From: CAIKMD01 sp035552195
Lineage (GTDB): Bacteria; Pseudomonadota; Alphaproteobacteria; ATCC43930; CGMCC-115725
NCBI GenBank assembly: GCA_035552195.1
Contig: DASZLU010000108.1
Location: forward strand, 55,069 to 119,068
Length of the DNA stretch: 64,000 nt
Direction: 5' to 3'
How positions within the stretch are numbered: position 1 is the stretch's first letter; each line of letters opens with the position of its first letter. Both the position numbers and the translations under genes were made by a program. Shown one piece after another: positions 33,253 to 42,035 of this stretch. Below the pieces are notes generated by a model, which saw only the letters and a program-made list of their open reading frames with translations, did no database searches and had not been told where the DNA came from.

Positions 33253-34317
33253 ATGGCCAGCATGTCGCCGCCCGTTTCGAAGCCCATGATGACTGAGCTG
33301 AACGATCGCAGCCGGGAGATTTTCCGGATGATCGTCGATGCTTACGTCGATACAGGCGAGCCGGTCGGGTCGCGCACCCTGGCCCGGCGAGGACGACTGG
33401 ACCTGTCACCGGCCTCGATCCGCAATGTCATGGCCGATCTTGAGGAAGCCGGGCTGCTTTTCGCGCCGCATCCGTCGGCCGGCCGCCTCCCCACGGAAGC
33501 TGGGCTGCGGCTTTTCGTCAGCGGGTTGTTGGAGCTGGGCGGATTAAGTGATTCCGAGCGCCAGAGCATCGATGGCCGTTGCACCGCCGCCGGCAAAAGC
33601 CTGTCGCAGGCTCTGGAAGAGGCAAGCGCCACGCTCTCCGGCCTGTCGCGCTGCGCCAGCCTGGTCATCGCGCCAAAGACCGAGCGGCCGCTGAAGCATA
33701 TCGAATTCGTGCCGCTGGCCCCGGGCCGCGCGCTGGTCGTGATGGTGACCGAGGACGGGCTGGTCGAGAACCGGCTGATCGAGGTCTCGCTCGGCACGCC
33801 GCCTTCCTCGCTGCAGGCCGCCGGCAACTACCTCAACAGCCGGCTGCGCGGCCGCACGGTCGACGAAGCCAAGCTCGCGATCGTTAACGAGATCGAGCAG
33901 CGCCGCACGCAGCTCGACGAGCTGACGACGAAGCTCGTCGAGGCGGGCCTCGCTTCCTGGGGCGGCGACGGCCGGTCGTCGCTCATCGTTAAAGGCCAGG
34001 CGAATCTGCTCGAGGACATATCGGCTTTGACCGATCTCGAGCGGCTGCGCACGTTGTTCGATGCACTCGAGACCAAGGAGACGATGGTCCGGCTGCTCGA
34101 TGCGACGCGCGAAGGTGAAGGCGTGCAGATCTATATCGGCGCCGATAATCCGCTATTCGGTATGGCCGGCTGCTCGATCGTGGTGGCGCCCTATACGAAT
34201 AGCCGCGAACAGGTGGTTGGAGCGATCGGTGTGGTCGGTCCGACGCGTATCAACTATGCCCGCATCATTCCGATGGTCGATTACACCGCGAAGGTGATCG
34301 GCCGCATGTTGGGCTAA
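33253..34317 (+). CDS. hrcA: Heat-inducible transcription repressor HrcA
   Basis: A 354-residue repressor that normally binds the CIRCE operator of groESL and, in some bacteria, dnaK. Marks are LNDRSREIFRMIVDAYVDTG, EPVGSRTLARRGRLDLSPASIRN-type winged helix (from about 30), and the effector domain with LERLRTLFDALETKE and IYIGADNPLFGMAGCSIV. Downstream methionines at 33286 and 33289 are plausible alternative starts. It is followed by grpE after 14 bases. Its own CIRCE target is not visible in this window. Confidence 0.95.
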   Translation: MASMSPPVSKPMMTELNDRSREIFRMIVDAYVDTGEPVGSRTLARRGRLDLSPASIRNVMADLEEAGLLFAPHPSAGRLPTEAGLRLFVSGLLELGGLSDSERQSIDGRCTAAGKSLSQALEEASATLSGLSRCASLVIAPKTERPLKHIEFVPLAPGRALVVMVTEDGLVENRLIEVSLGTPPSSLQAAGNYLNSRLRGRTVDEAKLAIVNEIEQRRTQLDELTTKLVEAGLASWGGDGRSSLIVKGQANLLEDISALTDLERLRTLFDALETKETMVRLLDATREGEGVQIYIGADNPLFGMAGCSIVVAPYTNSREQVVGAIGVVGPTRINYARIIPMVDYTAKVIGRMLG

Positions 34318-34331
34318 ACAGCAAAGCGACA

Positions 34332-34925
34332 ATGACCCAAGACATGACTGACGATCTCACGCCGGACCGCAACGCCGTGGACGGCCCGCAAACCCCGGCC
34401 GAAGCCGCTGCCGCAGAGTTGGCGGAGCGGCTCAACAAGAGCGAAGCCGAGCTGGCCGATACCAAGGACAAGCTGCTGCGCGCTCTAGCCGAGACCGAGA
34501 ATCAACGCCGCCGCGCCCAGCGCGACAGCGAGGACGCGCGCAAATACGCGGCGACGAATTTCGCCAAGGACATGCTCGACGTCGCCGACAATCTGCGCCG
34601 CGCCATCGGCAGCCTCGATCCGTCGTCACTGCAGGAAGATCGCGCCAAAGCCCTGGTCGAAGGCGTGGCCGCGACCGAGCGTGCGCTGCTCGCCGCGTTG
34701 GAGCGGCACGGCATCAAACGCGTCGACCCGGAGATCGGCGAGAAGTTCGATCCGCATTCTCACGAGGCGATGTTCGAGGTGCCCGATACCGGCAAGCCCG
34801 GCGGCAGCATCGTGCAGGTGGTACAGCCGGGCTATCGCATGCATGACCGGCTGCTGCGCCCGGCGATGGTCGGCGTCGCCAAAGGCGCCGCGGCTTCGGG
34901 ATCGACCGTCGACCAAACGGTTTGA
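34332..34925 (+). CDS. grpE: Nucleotide exchange factor GrpE
   Basis: A 197-residue dimeric exchange factor for DnaK. A long N-terminal helix (about 30-90: LAETENQRRRAQRDSEDARK) precedes the beta domain with the family signature NFAKDMLDVADNLRRAIG and the HEAMFEVPDTGKPGGSIVQV, then YRMHDRLLRPAMVGVAK. It starts 14 bases after hrcA. The usual partner dnaK is about 2.5 kb further along instead of immediately next. Confidence 0.96.
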   Translation: MTQDMTDDLTPDRNAVDGPQTPAEAAAAELAERLNKSEAELADTKDKLLRALAETENQRRRAQRDSEDARKYAATNFAKDMLDVADNLRRAIGSLDPSSLQEDRAKALVEGVAATERALLAALERHGIKRVDPEIGEKFDPHSHEAMFEVPDTGKPGGSIVQVVQPGYRMHDRLLRPAMVGVAKGAAASGSTVDQTV

Positions 34926-34975
34926 TGCACACCGCGCCCTAAGGCGCGGCGATGCGTGAAGAGGGGGAAGCGTCC

Positions 34976-35878
34976 GTGGCGGATGAACCGAAGGTCTATC
35001 TCGATTACACGCAGCGCGAACTCGACGATGCGTTCGAGCAAACCGTCTGGGCGCCGAATTTCGAAGAGCTGCGCGACAAGAACAAAGAGCGCTGCGCCGA
35101 GGTTCGATCGCACTTCGAGCATTTCGAGCGCCGCTATGGCCAGGGCGAGCACGAAACCCTGGAGATCGTGCCGACGAAGCAAGCCTCCGAGGATTCAGGC
35201 GGTGCGCCGGTGCTGCTCTTCGTCCATGGCGGCCGCTGGCGGCCGCAGCCTGATAACGCCTTCGTCTATTTCGCCGACACGGTCGCAACGGCCGGTGCGC
35301 ATCTGGCGGCGGCGCGTTTCTCGACGCTCGATCCCCCGAAAGTACCGACGCGCATGCCCGACATGATCGCCGAACTGCGCCGCGCCGTCGTATGGCTTCA
35401 TGCCAATGCGACGAGCTTCGGCGGCGATCCCAACCGCATCCACGTGATCGGCCATTCCTCGGGCGGGCATCTGGCGAGCGTGCTGCTGACCACGGATTGG
35501 ACGCGCTTCGGCTTGCCCGCCGACGTCTTCAAAAGCGGCACTTGTGTCTCGGGCATGTATGAGCTGCGGCCGGTACTGCTGTCCGCGCGGAGCGCGTATG
35601 TGAAGCTCACCCCCGAGGAAGAGGACGAGTTCAGCGCCATCCGGCACATGGATCGGCTGCGTTGTCCGGTCACCATCGCCTATGGCAGCAAGGAAAGCCC
35701 CGAATTTCAACGCCAAGGCCGGACCTTCGCCACCGCCTTGCGCGCCCGCGGCGCCGTGGCTCAGGAGTTGATCCTCGACAAGCTCAATCATTTCGAGGGC
35801 ATCCGCTCGATGATCGAGCCGCAAAGCCCGCTCGCCCGCCAGGTGCTGGGGCAACTCGGTCTGCGCGCGGCCACCTGA
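34976..35878 (+). CDS. Alpha/beta hydrolase, kynurenine-formamidase-like
   Basis: A 300-residue hydrolase. The oxyanion motif HGGRW begins at H84, the nucleophile elbow is GHSSGGH with the serine at about 161, and the catalytic histidine is likely H272 in KLNHFEGI. The HGGxW form and length resemble arylformamidase (KynB-like) and esterase/lipase HSL-group proteins; the substrate is unknown. I choose the GTG at 34976 for its GAGGGGGAAG ribosome site; a frame from 34952 is also open. It lies between grpE and dnaK, outside the normal order. Confidence 0.78.
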   Translation: MADEPKVYLDYTQRELDDAFEQTVWAPNFEELRDKNKERCAEVRSHFEHFERRYGQGEHETLEIVPTKQASEDSGGAPVLLFVHGGRWRPQPDNAFVYFADTVATAGAHLAAARFSTLDPPKVPTRMPDMIAELRRAVVWLHANATSFGGDPNRIHVIGHSSGGHLASVLLTTDWTRFGLPADVFKSGTCVSGMYELRPVLLSARSAYVKLTPEEEDEFSAIRHMDRLRCPVTIAYGSKESPEFQRQGRTFATALRARGAVAQELILDKLNHFEGIRSMIEPQSPLARQVLGQLGLRAAT

Positions 35879-35942
35879 TCACCGCGCCCTGATTCCGCCG
35901 ATCACACCCCTGTGTCGAAGCGCCCGCTTGACTCTCGAGCAG

Positions 35943-35975
35943 GAATGATAATCATTCGCACTCTTATTGCGAATG
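35943..35975. promoter_or_regulatory. Overlapping Fur-type palindromes upstream of the cupredoxin gene
   Basis: GAATGATAATCATTC (35943-35957) is a perfect 7-1-7 palindrome like a Fur box. Overlapping it, CATTCGCA (35953-35960) and TGCGAATG (35968-35975) form an 8-base inverted repeat with a 7-base spacer. Both lie 31-63 bases before the cupredoxin start, so the following two genes are probably iron-regulated. Confidence 0.65.
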
Positions 35976-36005
35976 AGTTTCATTGCCGACAGGGCCTCTA
36001 GCACT

Positions 36006-36344
36006 ATGTTTCAACTACGAATTTTGGCCAGCTTGGCGGTTGTCGGCGGCGGCTTGGCGTTTGCGCTCCCGGTCGCCGCGGAGGACGGTTTCACGCTATC
36101 GATCAAGGGCAAGAGCTTCGAGCCTAACCAGCTGACCGTGCCGGCAGGACAGAAGATCACGCTCACGGTCAAGAACCTCAATCCGACGCCTTCGGAATTC
36201 GAGAGCAGCGATCTCAACCGCGAGAAGGTCGTGACCGGCGGTAGCGACATCACGGTCTTCATCGGTCCGCTGCGCCCGGGCAGCTATGAATTCTTCGACG
36301 ATTTCAGCGCCGACACGCCGCACGGCCACATCGTCGCGAAATAA
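36006..36344 (+). CDS. Exported cupredoxin-like protein, probable iron-uptake accessory
   Basis: A 112-residue protein with a signal peptide (MFQLRILASLAVVGGGLAFA, cleaved after AEA-like site near 25) and one cupredoxin fold: FTLSIKGKSFEPNQLTVPAG, KITLTVKNLNPTPSEFESSD, ending with GHIVAK. There is no cysteine in the mature part, so it is not a type 1 blue-copper protein. It resembles the cupredoxin domain of EfeO and of proteins near FTR1-type iron permeases. ATG at 36006 is used; an earlier one at 35967 lies within the iron-box region. It is co-directional with the next gene 11 bases later. Confidence 0.78.
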   Translation: MFQLRILASLAVVGGGLAFALPVAAEDGFTLSIKGKSFEPNQLTVPAGQKITLTVKNLNPTPSEFESSDLNREKVVTGGSDITVFIGPLRPGSYEFFDDFSADTPHGHIVAK

Positions 36345-36355
36345 GGAAACGAGAC

Positions 36356-37147
36356 ATGACAGGGGGAAAAGAGAAGTGCTGGGCGGTGGCGCTGGCAGCA
36401 GCGGTGATCGGGCTAGCGATGAGCGCGCCGGCACGCGCTGAGTTCAAGGTCCGCTCGCCGATCGTTGATTATCGCGAGCTCGAATTCGAGCATAACGGCG
36501 ATATCACTTTCGATCGTCCCGGTAGCGGTCTCAACAACGCACAAAGCTTCACGTATGAGCTGGAGGTCGGTGCCTTGCCCTGGTGGCAACCGGGGATCGA
36601 GGCCGAGACGGAAACCGATCCGGGCTCGAACCAGCGGTTCAGCGCCACCACCTTCGAGAACCTTTTTCAGCTGACGGAACAAGGGAAATACTGGGCCGAT
36701 CTCGGGTTTTTCGCGGAATATTCCCATGCCTCCGGGCGCAACGAGCCGGACAGCTTCACCTTCGGTCCGCTCGTTCAGAAACAGATGAGCGACATTCTCG
36801 GCCTCGATCTCGGCCACGACACGCTTCATACGCTCAATGTCCTCTTCACGAAGGAAATCGGGCTGCATCGGAGCGACGCGACGCCGCTTGGCATCGCCTG
36901 GCAATCGCGTCTCCGTCTCAATCAATATTTCGAACCAGGCTTCGAGTATTACGGCAACCTCAGCAGCGTCTCGGGGGTCTCGACGGACAGCCCGGCGCAG
37001 CATCGGCTTGGGCCCGTCCTCGTCGGCCAGTACAACATGTTCCAGTACGGCAAGATCAAATACGAGGTCGGCTACCTGTTCGGCCTCAACCAGGCGACCG
37101 AACGGGGCACGATCCGCTGGCGCTTCGAATACGAAAAGGCATTCTGA
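36356..37147 (+). CDS. Predicted exported beta-rich protein (possible outer membrane barrel)
   Basis: A 263-residue protein with an N-terminal hydrophobic signal (CWAVALAAAVIGLAMSAPARA) and a mature part full of alternating-hydrophobic strands ending in aromatic FEYEKAF. The ending and strand pattern suggest an outer-membrane barrel. I do not recognise the family. It lies 11 bases after the cupredoxin gene, so the two are an apparent iron-regulated unit. No iron permease (FTR1) is present here. Confidence 0.65.
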   Translation: MTGGKEKCWAVALAAAVIGLAMSAPARAEFKVRSPIVDYRELEFEHNGDITFDRPGSGLNNAQSFTYELEVGALPWWQPGIEAETETDPGSNQRFSATTFENLFQLTEQGKYWADLGFFAEYSHASGRNEPDSFTFGPLVQKQMSDILGLDLGHDTLHTLNVLFTKEIGLHRSDATPLGIAWQSRLRLNQYFEPGFEYYGNLSSVSGVSTDSPAQHRLGPVLVGQYNMFQYGKIKYEVGYLFGLNQATERGTIRWRFEYEKAF

Positions 37148-37253
37148 CCGAACTAGCCGCCGCCGCTCCTTCGGCCCCGGGCTCGCGCTGCAAAATCCCG
37201 CCTCCGCAGCCCCTAAAAGCCTTGGGCTGGGCCTCTTTTCCGGCCCCAACCGG

Positions 37254-37282
37254 TTGCAGCCCGGGAGCCGCGCACACATATA
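37254..37282 (+). promoter_or_regulatory. Candidate promoter of dnaK
   Basis: TTGCAG (37254-37259), a 17-base spacer and CATATA (37277-37282) lie about 100 bases ahead of dnaK. It is moderate as a sigma-70 promoter. I could not identify a convincing sigma-32 site in the same region. Confidence 0.35.
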
Positions 37283-37292
37283 TGAGCGGCAC

Positions 37293-37314
37293 AGGCCGGG
37301 GCTCTTCCCGGCCT
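37293..37314 (+). other. Hairpin in the dnaK leader
   Basis: AGGCCGGG and CCCGGCCT (8 perfect pairs) flank the loop GCTCTT in the untranslated region before dnaK. It may affect mRNA stability or translation, or may be chance in GC-rich sequence. The stretch 37148-37385 otherwise shows only weak palindromes. Confidence 0.4.
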
Positions 37315-37385
37315 AGACCAATCCGCAGGGGGATGCCGCAGTGCCTTCGGGGCTACGGGACCCAGCTGCAATAAGGGGTTAGAGA

Positions 37386-39326
37386 ATGGCAAAAGTCATC
37401 GGCATCGATCTCGGCACGACCAATTCCTGCGTCGCCGTGATGGAAGGCAAGAATGCCAAGGTGATCGAGAACAGCGAGGGCGGCCGGACAACGCCTTCGA
37501 TGGTCGCCTTTACGGAAAGCGGTGAGCGCCTCGTCGGCCAAGCGGCCAAGCGCCAGGGCGTCACCAATCCGGACAATACATTTTACGGGGTCAAGCGCCT
37601 GATCGGCCGGCGCATGACCGATCCGATGGTCGCGAAAGAAAAGGATCTCGTCCCGTTCAAGATCGTTCCCGGCGATAATGGCGACGCCTGGGTCGAGAGC
37701 CGCGGCAAGAAATTCGCGCCGTCCCAAGTCAGCGCTTTCGTCCTGCAAAAGATGAAAGAGACCGCCGAGGCCTATCTCGGCGAGACCGTCACTGAAGCCG
37801 TGATCACCGTTCCGGCTTATTTCAACGACAGCCAACGCCAAGCGACCAAAGACGCCGGCAAGATCGCGGGGCTCGAAGTCCTGCGTATCATAAACGAGCC
37901 GACGGCGGCGGCGCTCGCTTACGGCCTCGAGCAGAAGAAGAACGGCACCATTGCGGTCTATGACCTGGGCGGCGGCACGTTCGATATCTCGGTGCTCGAG
38001 ATCGGCGACGGCGTGTTCGAGGTCAAGTCGACCAACGGCGACACATTCCTCGGCGGCGAAGACTTCGACAAGCGAATCATCGATTATCTCGCCGACGAGT
38101 TCAAGAAAGAGCAGGGCATCGACCTGCGCAACGATCGTCTCGCGCTTCAGCGTCTGAAAGAGGCCGCCGAAAAGGCGAAGGTCGAGCTGAGCTCGGCGAT
38201 GCAGACCGAGGTCAACCTGCCCTTCATTACGGCGGATCAGAACGGACCGAAGCATCTCAACATCAAGCTGACGCGCGCCAAGCTGGAAGCGCTGGTGGAC
38301 GATCTGATCCAAAAAACCATCGAGCCGTGCCGCAATGCGCTGAAGGATGCCGGGCTCAAAGCGTCGGAGATCAACGAGGTTATCCTCGTCGGCGGCATGA
38401 CGCGCATGCCGAAAGTGATCGAGGCGGTGAAGCAGTTCTTCGGCAAGGAGCCGAACCGCTCGGTCAATCCTGACGAAGTCGTCGCCGTCGGCGCCGCCAT
38501 TCAGGCCGGCGTGCTGAAGGGCGAAGTGAAAGATGTCCTGTTGCTCGACGTGACGCCACTGTCGCTTGGCATCGAGACGCTGGGCGGTGTATTCACGCGC
38601 CTCATCGATCGCAACACGACGATCCCGACCAAGAAGGGCCAGACCTTCTCGACCGCCGAGGACAATCAGACCGCGGTCACCATTCGCGTCTTCCAAGGCG
38701 AGCGCGAGATGGCCGCCGATAACAAGCTCTTGGGGCAGTTCGATCTTGTCGGCATTCCACCGGCGCCGCGCGGCATGCCGCAAATCGAGGTCAATTTCGA
38801 CATCGACGCCAACGGCATCGTCTCGGTCCAAGCCAAGGACAAGGCGACCGGCAAGGAACAACAGATCCGCATCCAGGCTTCGGGCGGTCTCAGCCAAGCC
38901 GACATCGACAAGATGGTGAAGGACGCCGAATCGCACGCCGAGGACGACAAGAAGCGGCGTGAGCTGGTCGAGGCAAAGAATCAGGCCGAAGGTCTGATTC
39001 ACACCACGGAGCGCACGATCAAGGAGTCGGGCGACAAGATTCCGGCCGGCGACAAGCAAGCCGTCGAAACCGCGATCGCCGCGCTGAAAGAGGTGACGGG
39101 GAGCGAGGATCTCGATGCGATCCGCGCGAAGACCGAAGCCTTGGCGCAAGCCTCGATGAAGATCGGCGAGGCCATGTACAAGCAGCAAGGCGCGCCGGGG
39201 GGCGATGCCGGGCCGCAGGCCGATGCCGGAGCCAGCCAGGGCGGCTCCTCCGGGGCCGGCGACGAGAAAGTGGTCGATGCCGATTTCGAAGAGGTCGACG
39301 ACAGCAAGAAGCGCGGCTCGGGTTGA
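37386..39326 (+). CDS. dnaK: Chaperone DnaK (Hsp70)
   Basis: A 646-residue Hsp70. The ATPase domain begins GIDLGTTNSCVAVMEGK and contains VPAYFNDSQRQATKDAGKIA and IAVYDLGGGTFDISVLE, with VGGMTRMPKVIEAVKQFFG further on. The substrate-binding domain has DVTPLSLGIETLGGVFTRLI and ends in a glycine/alanine-rich tail with acidic VVDADFEEVDD, typical of alphaproteobacteria. It is the core of the folding machinery with DnaJ and GrpE. The terminator after it separates it from dnaJ. Confidence 0.98.
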   Translation: MAKVIGIDLGTTNSCVAVMEGKNAKVIENSEGGRTTPSMVAFTESGERLVGQAAKRQGVTNPDNTFYGVKRLIGRRMTDPMVAKEKDLVPFKIVPGDNGDAWVESRGKKFAPSQVSAFVLQKMKETAEAYLGETVTEAVITVPAYFNDSQRQATKDAGKIAGLEVLRIINEPTAAALAYGLEQKKNGTIAVYDLGGGTFDISVLEIGDGVFEVKSTNGDTFLGGEDFDKRIIDYLADEFKKEQGIDLRNDRLALQRLKEAAEKAKVELSSAMQTEVNLPFITADQNGPKHLNIKLTRAKLEALVDDLIQKTIEPCRNALKDAGLKASEINEVILVGGMTRMPKVIEAVKQFFGKEPNRSVNPDEVVAVGAAIQAGVLKGEVKDVLLLDVTPLSLGIETLGGVFTRLIDRNTTIPTKKGQTFSTAEDNQTAVTIRVFQGEREMAADNKLLGQFDLVGIPPAPRGMPQIEVNFDIDANGIVSVQAKDKATGKEQQIRIQASGGLSQADIDKMVKDAESHAEDDKKRRELVEAKNQAEGLIHTTERTIKESGDKIPAGDKQAVETAIAALKEVTGSEDLDAIRAKTEALAQASMKIGEAMYKQQGAPGGDAGPQADAGASQGGSSGAGDEKVVDADFEEVDDSKKRGSG

Positions 39327-39347
39327 TCGATCGCGTAGGAAAGCGAC

Positions 39348-39376
39348 ACCGCCCCGGCATTGCCGGGGCGGTTTGT
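39348..39376 (+). terminator. Rho-independent-like terminator or attenuator between dnaK and dnaJ
   Basis: ACCGCCCCGGC (39348-39358), loop ATT and GCCGGGGCGGT (39362-39372) form an 11-pair stem followed by TTTG. It could reduce dnaJ expression relative to dnaK, a common arrangement. Confidence 0.75.
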
Positions 39377-39414
39377 CGTTCGGTAAAGGGGTCGGGGGAC
39401 TTTGGGTAATTAGA

Positions 39415-40542
39415 ATGGCGAAACAGGACTTCTATGAGATGTTGGGCGTGGGGCGCGAGGCCTCGAACGACGACATCAAGAAGGCGTTCCGCAAGCTCGC
39501 CATGCAGTGTCACCCGGATCGTCACCCGGGCGATAAGCAAGCCGAGCAACGCTTCAAGGATATCAACGAAGCCTATGACGTCCTGAAGGACGAGCAGAAG
39601 CGCGCCGCGTACGACCGCTTCGGTCATGCCGCGTTCGAGCAAGGCGGCGGCCGCGGCGATTTCGGCTTCGGGGCCGGCGGTGGCGGCTTTGCCGATATCT
39701 TCGAGGAAATGTTCGGCTCGATGATGGGCGGCGGCGGTCGTGGCGCGAATAATCGCGGCAGCGATCTGCGTTACAATCTCGAGATCACGCTCGAGGAAGC
39801 TTTCAAAGGCCGCGAGACTCAGATCCGCGTGCCGACGCTTACGCCGTGCGATGGCTGCCAGGGCAGCGGCACCGAGCCGGGATCGAAGCCGGTCAATTGC
39901 CCGACCTGCCGCGGCGCCGGTCGTGTCCGCACGCAGCAGGGCTTCTTTACGATGGAGCGCACCTGCCCCGCCTGTCACGGCGCCGGCAAGGTGATCGACA
40001 AGCCATGCCGTTCTTGCGGTGGCCAAGGTCGTACGCGCAAAGAAAAGACGCTGAACGTCACCATCCCGCCCGGCGTCGAGGATGGCACGCGCATCCGTCT
40101 CGCCAGCGAAGGCGAGGCCGGCCTGCGAGGTGGCGGCAACGGCGATCTCTACATCTTCCTCGCGGTGAAGGCGCATCCGCTGTTCCAGCGCGAGGGCGCG
40201 AACATCCATTGCCGCGTGCCGATCTCGATGCCGACGGCGGCGCTCGGCGGCACGATCGAAGTGCCGACCATCGACGGCTCGCGCGCCAAGGTGACGATCC
40301 CCGCCGGCACGCAAACCGGGCACCAATTCCGGCTGCGCGGCAAAGGCATGTCGGTGCTGCGCAGCGCGGCGCGCGGCGATATGTACGCCCAGGTCAGCGT
40401 CGAGACCCCGGTGCATCTCAGCAAGCGCCAGCAAGAGCTCTTGCGTGAATTCGAGAAAGAGGGGGATGCGCAGAAAACCAATCCCGAAAGCGAGGGCTTC
40501 TTCGCCAAGGTGAAGGAGTTCTTCGAGGATCTGCGCGAATAG
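39415..40542 (+). CDS. dnaJ: Chaperone DnaJ (Hsp40)
   Basis: A 375-residue type I J-protein. The J domain (1-70) has the HPDRHPGD motif with HPD, then a glycine-rich linker. The zinc-binding domain has four CXXCXGXG repeats: CDGCQGSG, CPTCRGAG, CPACHGAG and CRSCGGQG. The C-terminal peptide-binding domain completes it. ATG at 39415 (MAKQDFYEMLGV) is used; an open frame from 39205 runs within dnaK. It delivers substrates to DnaK. Confidence 0.98.
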   Translation: MAKQDFYEMLGVGREASNDDIKKAFRKLAMQCHPDRHPGDKQAEQRFKDINEAYDVLKDEQKRAAYDRFGHAAFEQGGGRGDFGFGAGGGGFADIFEEMFGSMMGGGGRGANNRGSDLRYNLEITLEEAFKGRETQIRVPTLTPCDGCQGSGTEPGSKPVNCPTCRGAGRVRTQQGFFTMERTCPACHGAGKVIDKPCRSCGGQGRTRKEKTLNVTIPPGVEDGTRIRLASEGEAGLRGGGNGDLYIFLAVKAHPLFQREGANIHCRVPISMPTAALGGTIEVPTIDGSRAKVTIPAGTQTGHQFRLRGKGMSVLRSAARGDMYAQVSVETPVHLSKRQQELLREFEKEGDAQKTNPESEGFFAKVKEFFEDLRE

Positions 40543-40548
40543 CCGATC

Positions 40549-41748
40549 GTGATCGACACGGATCCGGCCTCGACCGCCCAGCGCGACTTCGGCGCGCTTG
40601 TCCTGCTGTGGCTCGCGGGATCGGGTTTGCGGTTTACGCTTCTTGCCGTACCGCCGCTGATTCCGCTGATCCATAGCGAGCTCCATCTCACCGAGACGGA
40701 GATCGGCACGCTTGGCACCCTGCCGTCGCTGCTCTTCGCGGCGGCGGCGATCCCGGGCTCGGCACTGATCGCGCGTTTCGGCGCGCGGGCGGCGCTGGTC
40801 GTTGGATTGCTGCTCGTCGGTTTCGGCTCAGCGGCGCGCGGCGCCGCGATCGATATCGGCACGCTTTATCTCACCACGATCATCACCGCCGCCGGCGTGG
40901 CGATCATGCAGCCTTCGATGCCGCCGCTGGTGCGCTCGTGGCTGCCGCGCCGCGTGCCGTTCGCGACGGCGGTCTACACCAACGGGCTGCTCGTCGGCGA
41001 AACGCTGGGCGTCGCCATCACGCTGCCCGTGGTATTGCCGCTGGCCGATGGCTCGTGGCGCCTCGCCTTCGTCTATTGGGGCGTGCCAGCCATCCTCACC
41101 GCGCTGCTGGTCATTTTCTTCGCCCCGCGCGGCGAGCCGCGCCGGACCGGCGCGGCGGCGATGCGCTGGTGGCCGAACTGGCGTGATAAGCAGCTCTGGC
41201 GCCTCGCCTTCTGCCTCGGCTGCATCAACACCTGCTATTTCGCGACAAACACGTTCCTGCCCGATTATCTGACGGCGGTCGGCCATGGCGACTTGATCAG
41301 CGCGGCACTGACCTCGCTGAATTTCTGCCAGTTACCGGCATCCTTCCTGATGCTGGCCCTGGCGCCCCGGCTTGTGCGCATGCCCGCCGCCTATGTCGCC
41401 GCCGGCGTGCTTAATTTGATCGGCGTTATCGGCATGGCGACGATGCCGGGCTGGCCGGTGATCGTCTGGGCGGGGCTGCTCGGCTTCGCCACCGCCGCCG
41501 GGCTCATTCTGGTGCTGGCACTGCCGCCACTGTTGAGCGCACCCGAAGACGTGCACCGCCTCGCCTCGGCGATGTTCACTATCTCCTACCCCTGTGCTGC
41601 ACTAACCTCAGTGCTCGGCGGCTATCTTTGGGATATGACGCAGATTTCGTGGATTGCTTTCGTGCCGATCGGTTTTGCTGCAGCGGTGCTTGCTATTCTG
41701 CCGCTCGGCATCGACCTGCGCACCAAGCCGCACATCGCGGCCGCATGA
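40549..41748 (+). CDS. CynX/NimT-family MFS transporter, first copy
   Basis: A 399-residue major facilitator protein with about twelve spans. It includes VPPLIPLIHSELHLTETEIG, GTLPSLLFAAAAIPGSALIA and the CynX-type PEDVHRLASAMFTISYPC near the C-terminus. The family includes the cyanate transporter CynX; the substrate here is unknown. It begins with GTG six bases after dnaJ. It is a paralogue of the next transporter (42036-43199). Confidence 0.85.
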   Translation: MIDTDPASTAQRDFGALVLLWLAGSGLRFTLLAVPPLIPLIHSELHLTETEIGTLGTLPSLLFAAAAIPGSALIARFGARAALVVGLLLVGFGSAARGAAIDIGTLYLTTIITAAGVAIMQPSMPPLVRSWLPRRVPFATAVYTNGLLVGETLGVAITLPVVLPLADGSWRLAFVYWGVPAILTALLVIFFAPRGEPRRTGAAAMRWWPNWRDKQLWRLAFCLGCINTCYFATNTFLPDYLTAVGHGDLISAALTSLNFCQLPASFLMLALAPRLVRMPAAYVAAGVLNLIGVIGMATMPGWPVIVWAGLLGFATAAGLILVLALPPLLSAPEDVHRLASAMFTISYPCAALTSVLGGYLWDMTQISWIAFVPIGFAAAVLAILPLGIDLRTKPHIAAA

Positions 41749-42035
41749 GCCGCGCGGCTCATCGGAAACCATCACGGGATTGTAAGCCCGAGTGATGTAT
41801 GCATAATCTGGATGGGGGGATCAAATGGATGAATTTCTCGGATGCAGGCCTGTCGTAGCCGCTTTCTCGAGATTTCGTCACGGCGATCTTTTGCCGGCAA
41901 ACATGCCATGGGTCGGTTGAAACTCCCTCGCTAGGCTCCGAATTCTGTCGTTAGCATCCCGATGCCGAGGATTGCTCTGGTGAGAAGCTGTTTCCGTTTC
42001 GCGTCCTCCTTCCCCGGAACGAATTTGGCCATTCG
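41749..42035. other. Intergenic stretch between paralogous transporters
   Basis: 287 bases without a credible gene. Near 41770-41797 a bulged stem, CATCACGGG with CCCGAGTGATG, may act as a terminator for the first transporter, though no T tract follows. Nothing else is apparent. Confidence 0.5.

Noticed and set aside
37353..39188. 611-codon minus-strand frame opposite dnaK
   Set aside because: Antisense to a complete dnaK.
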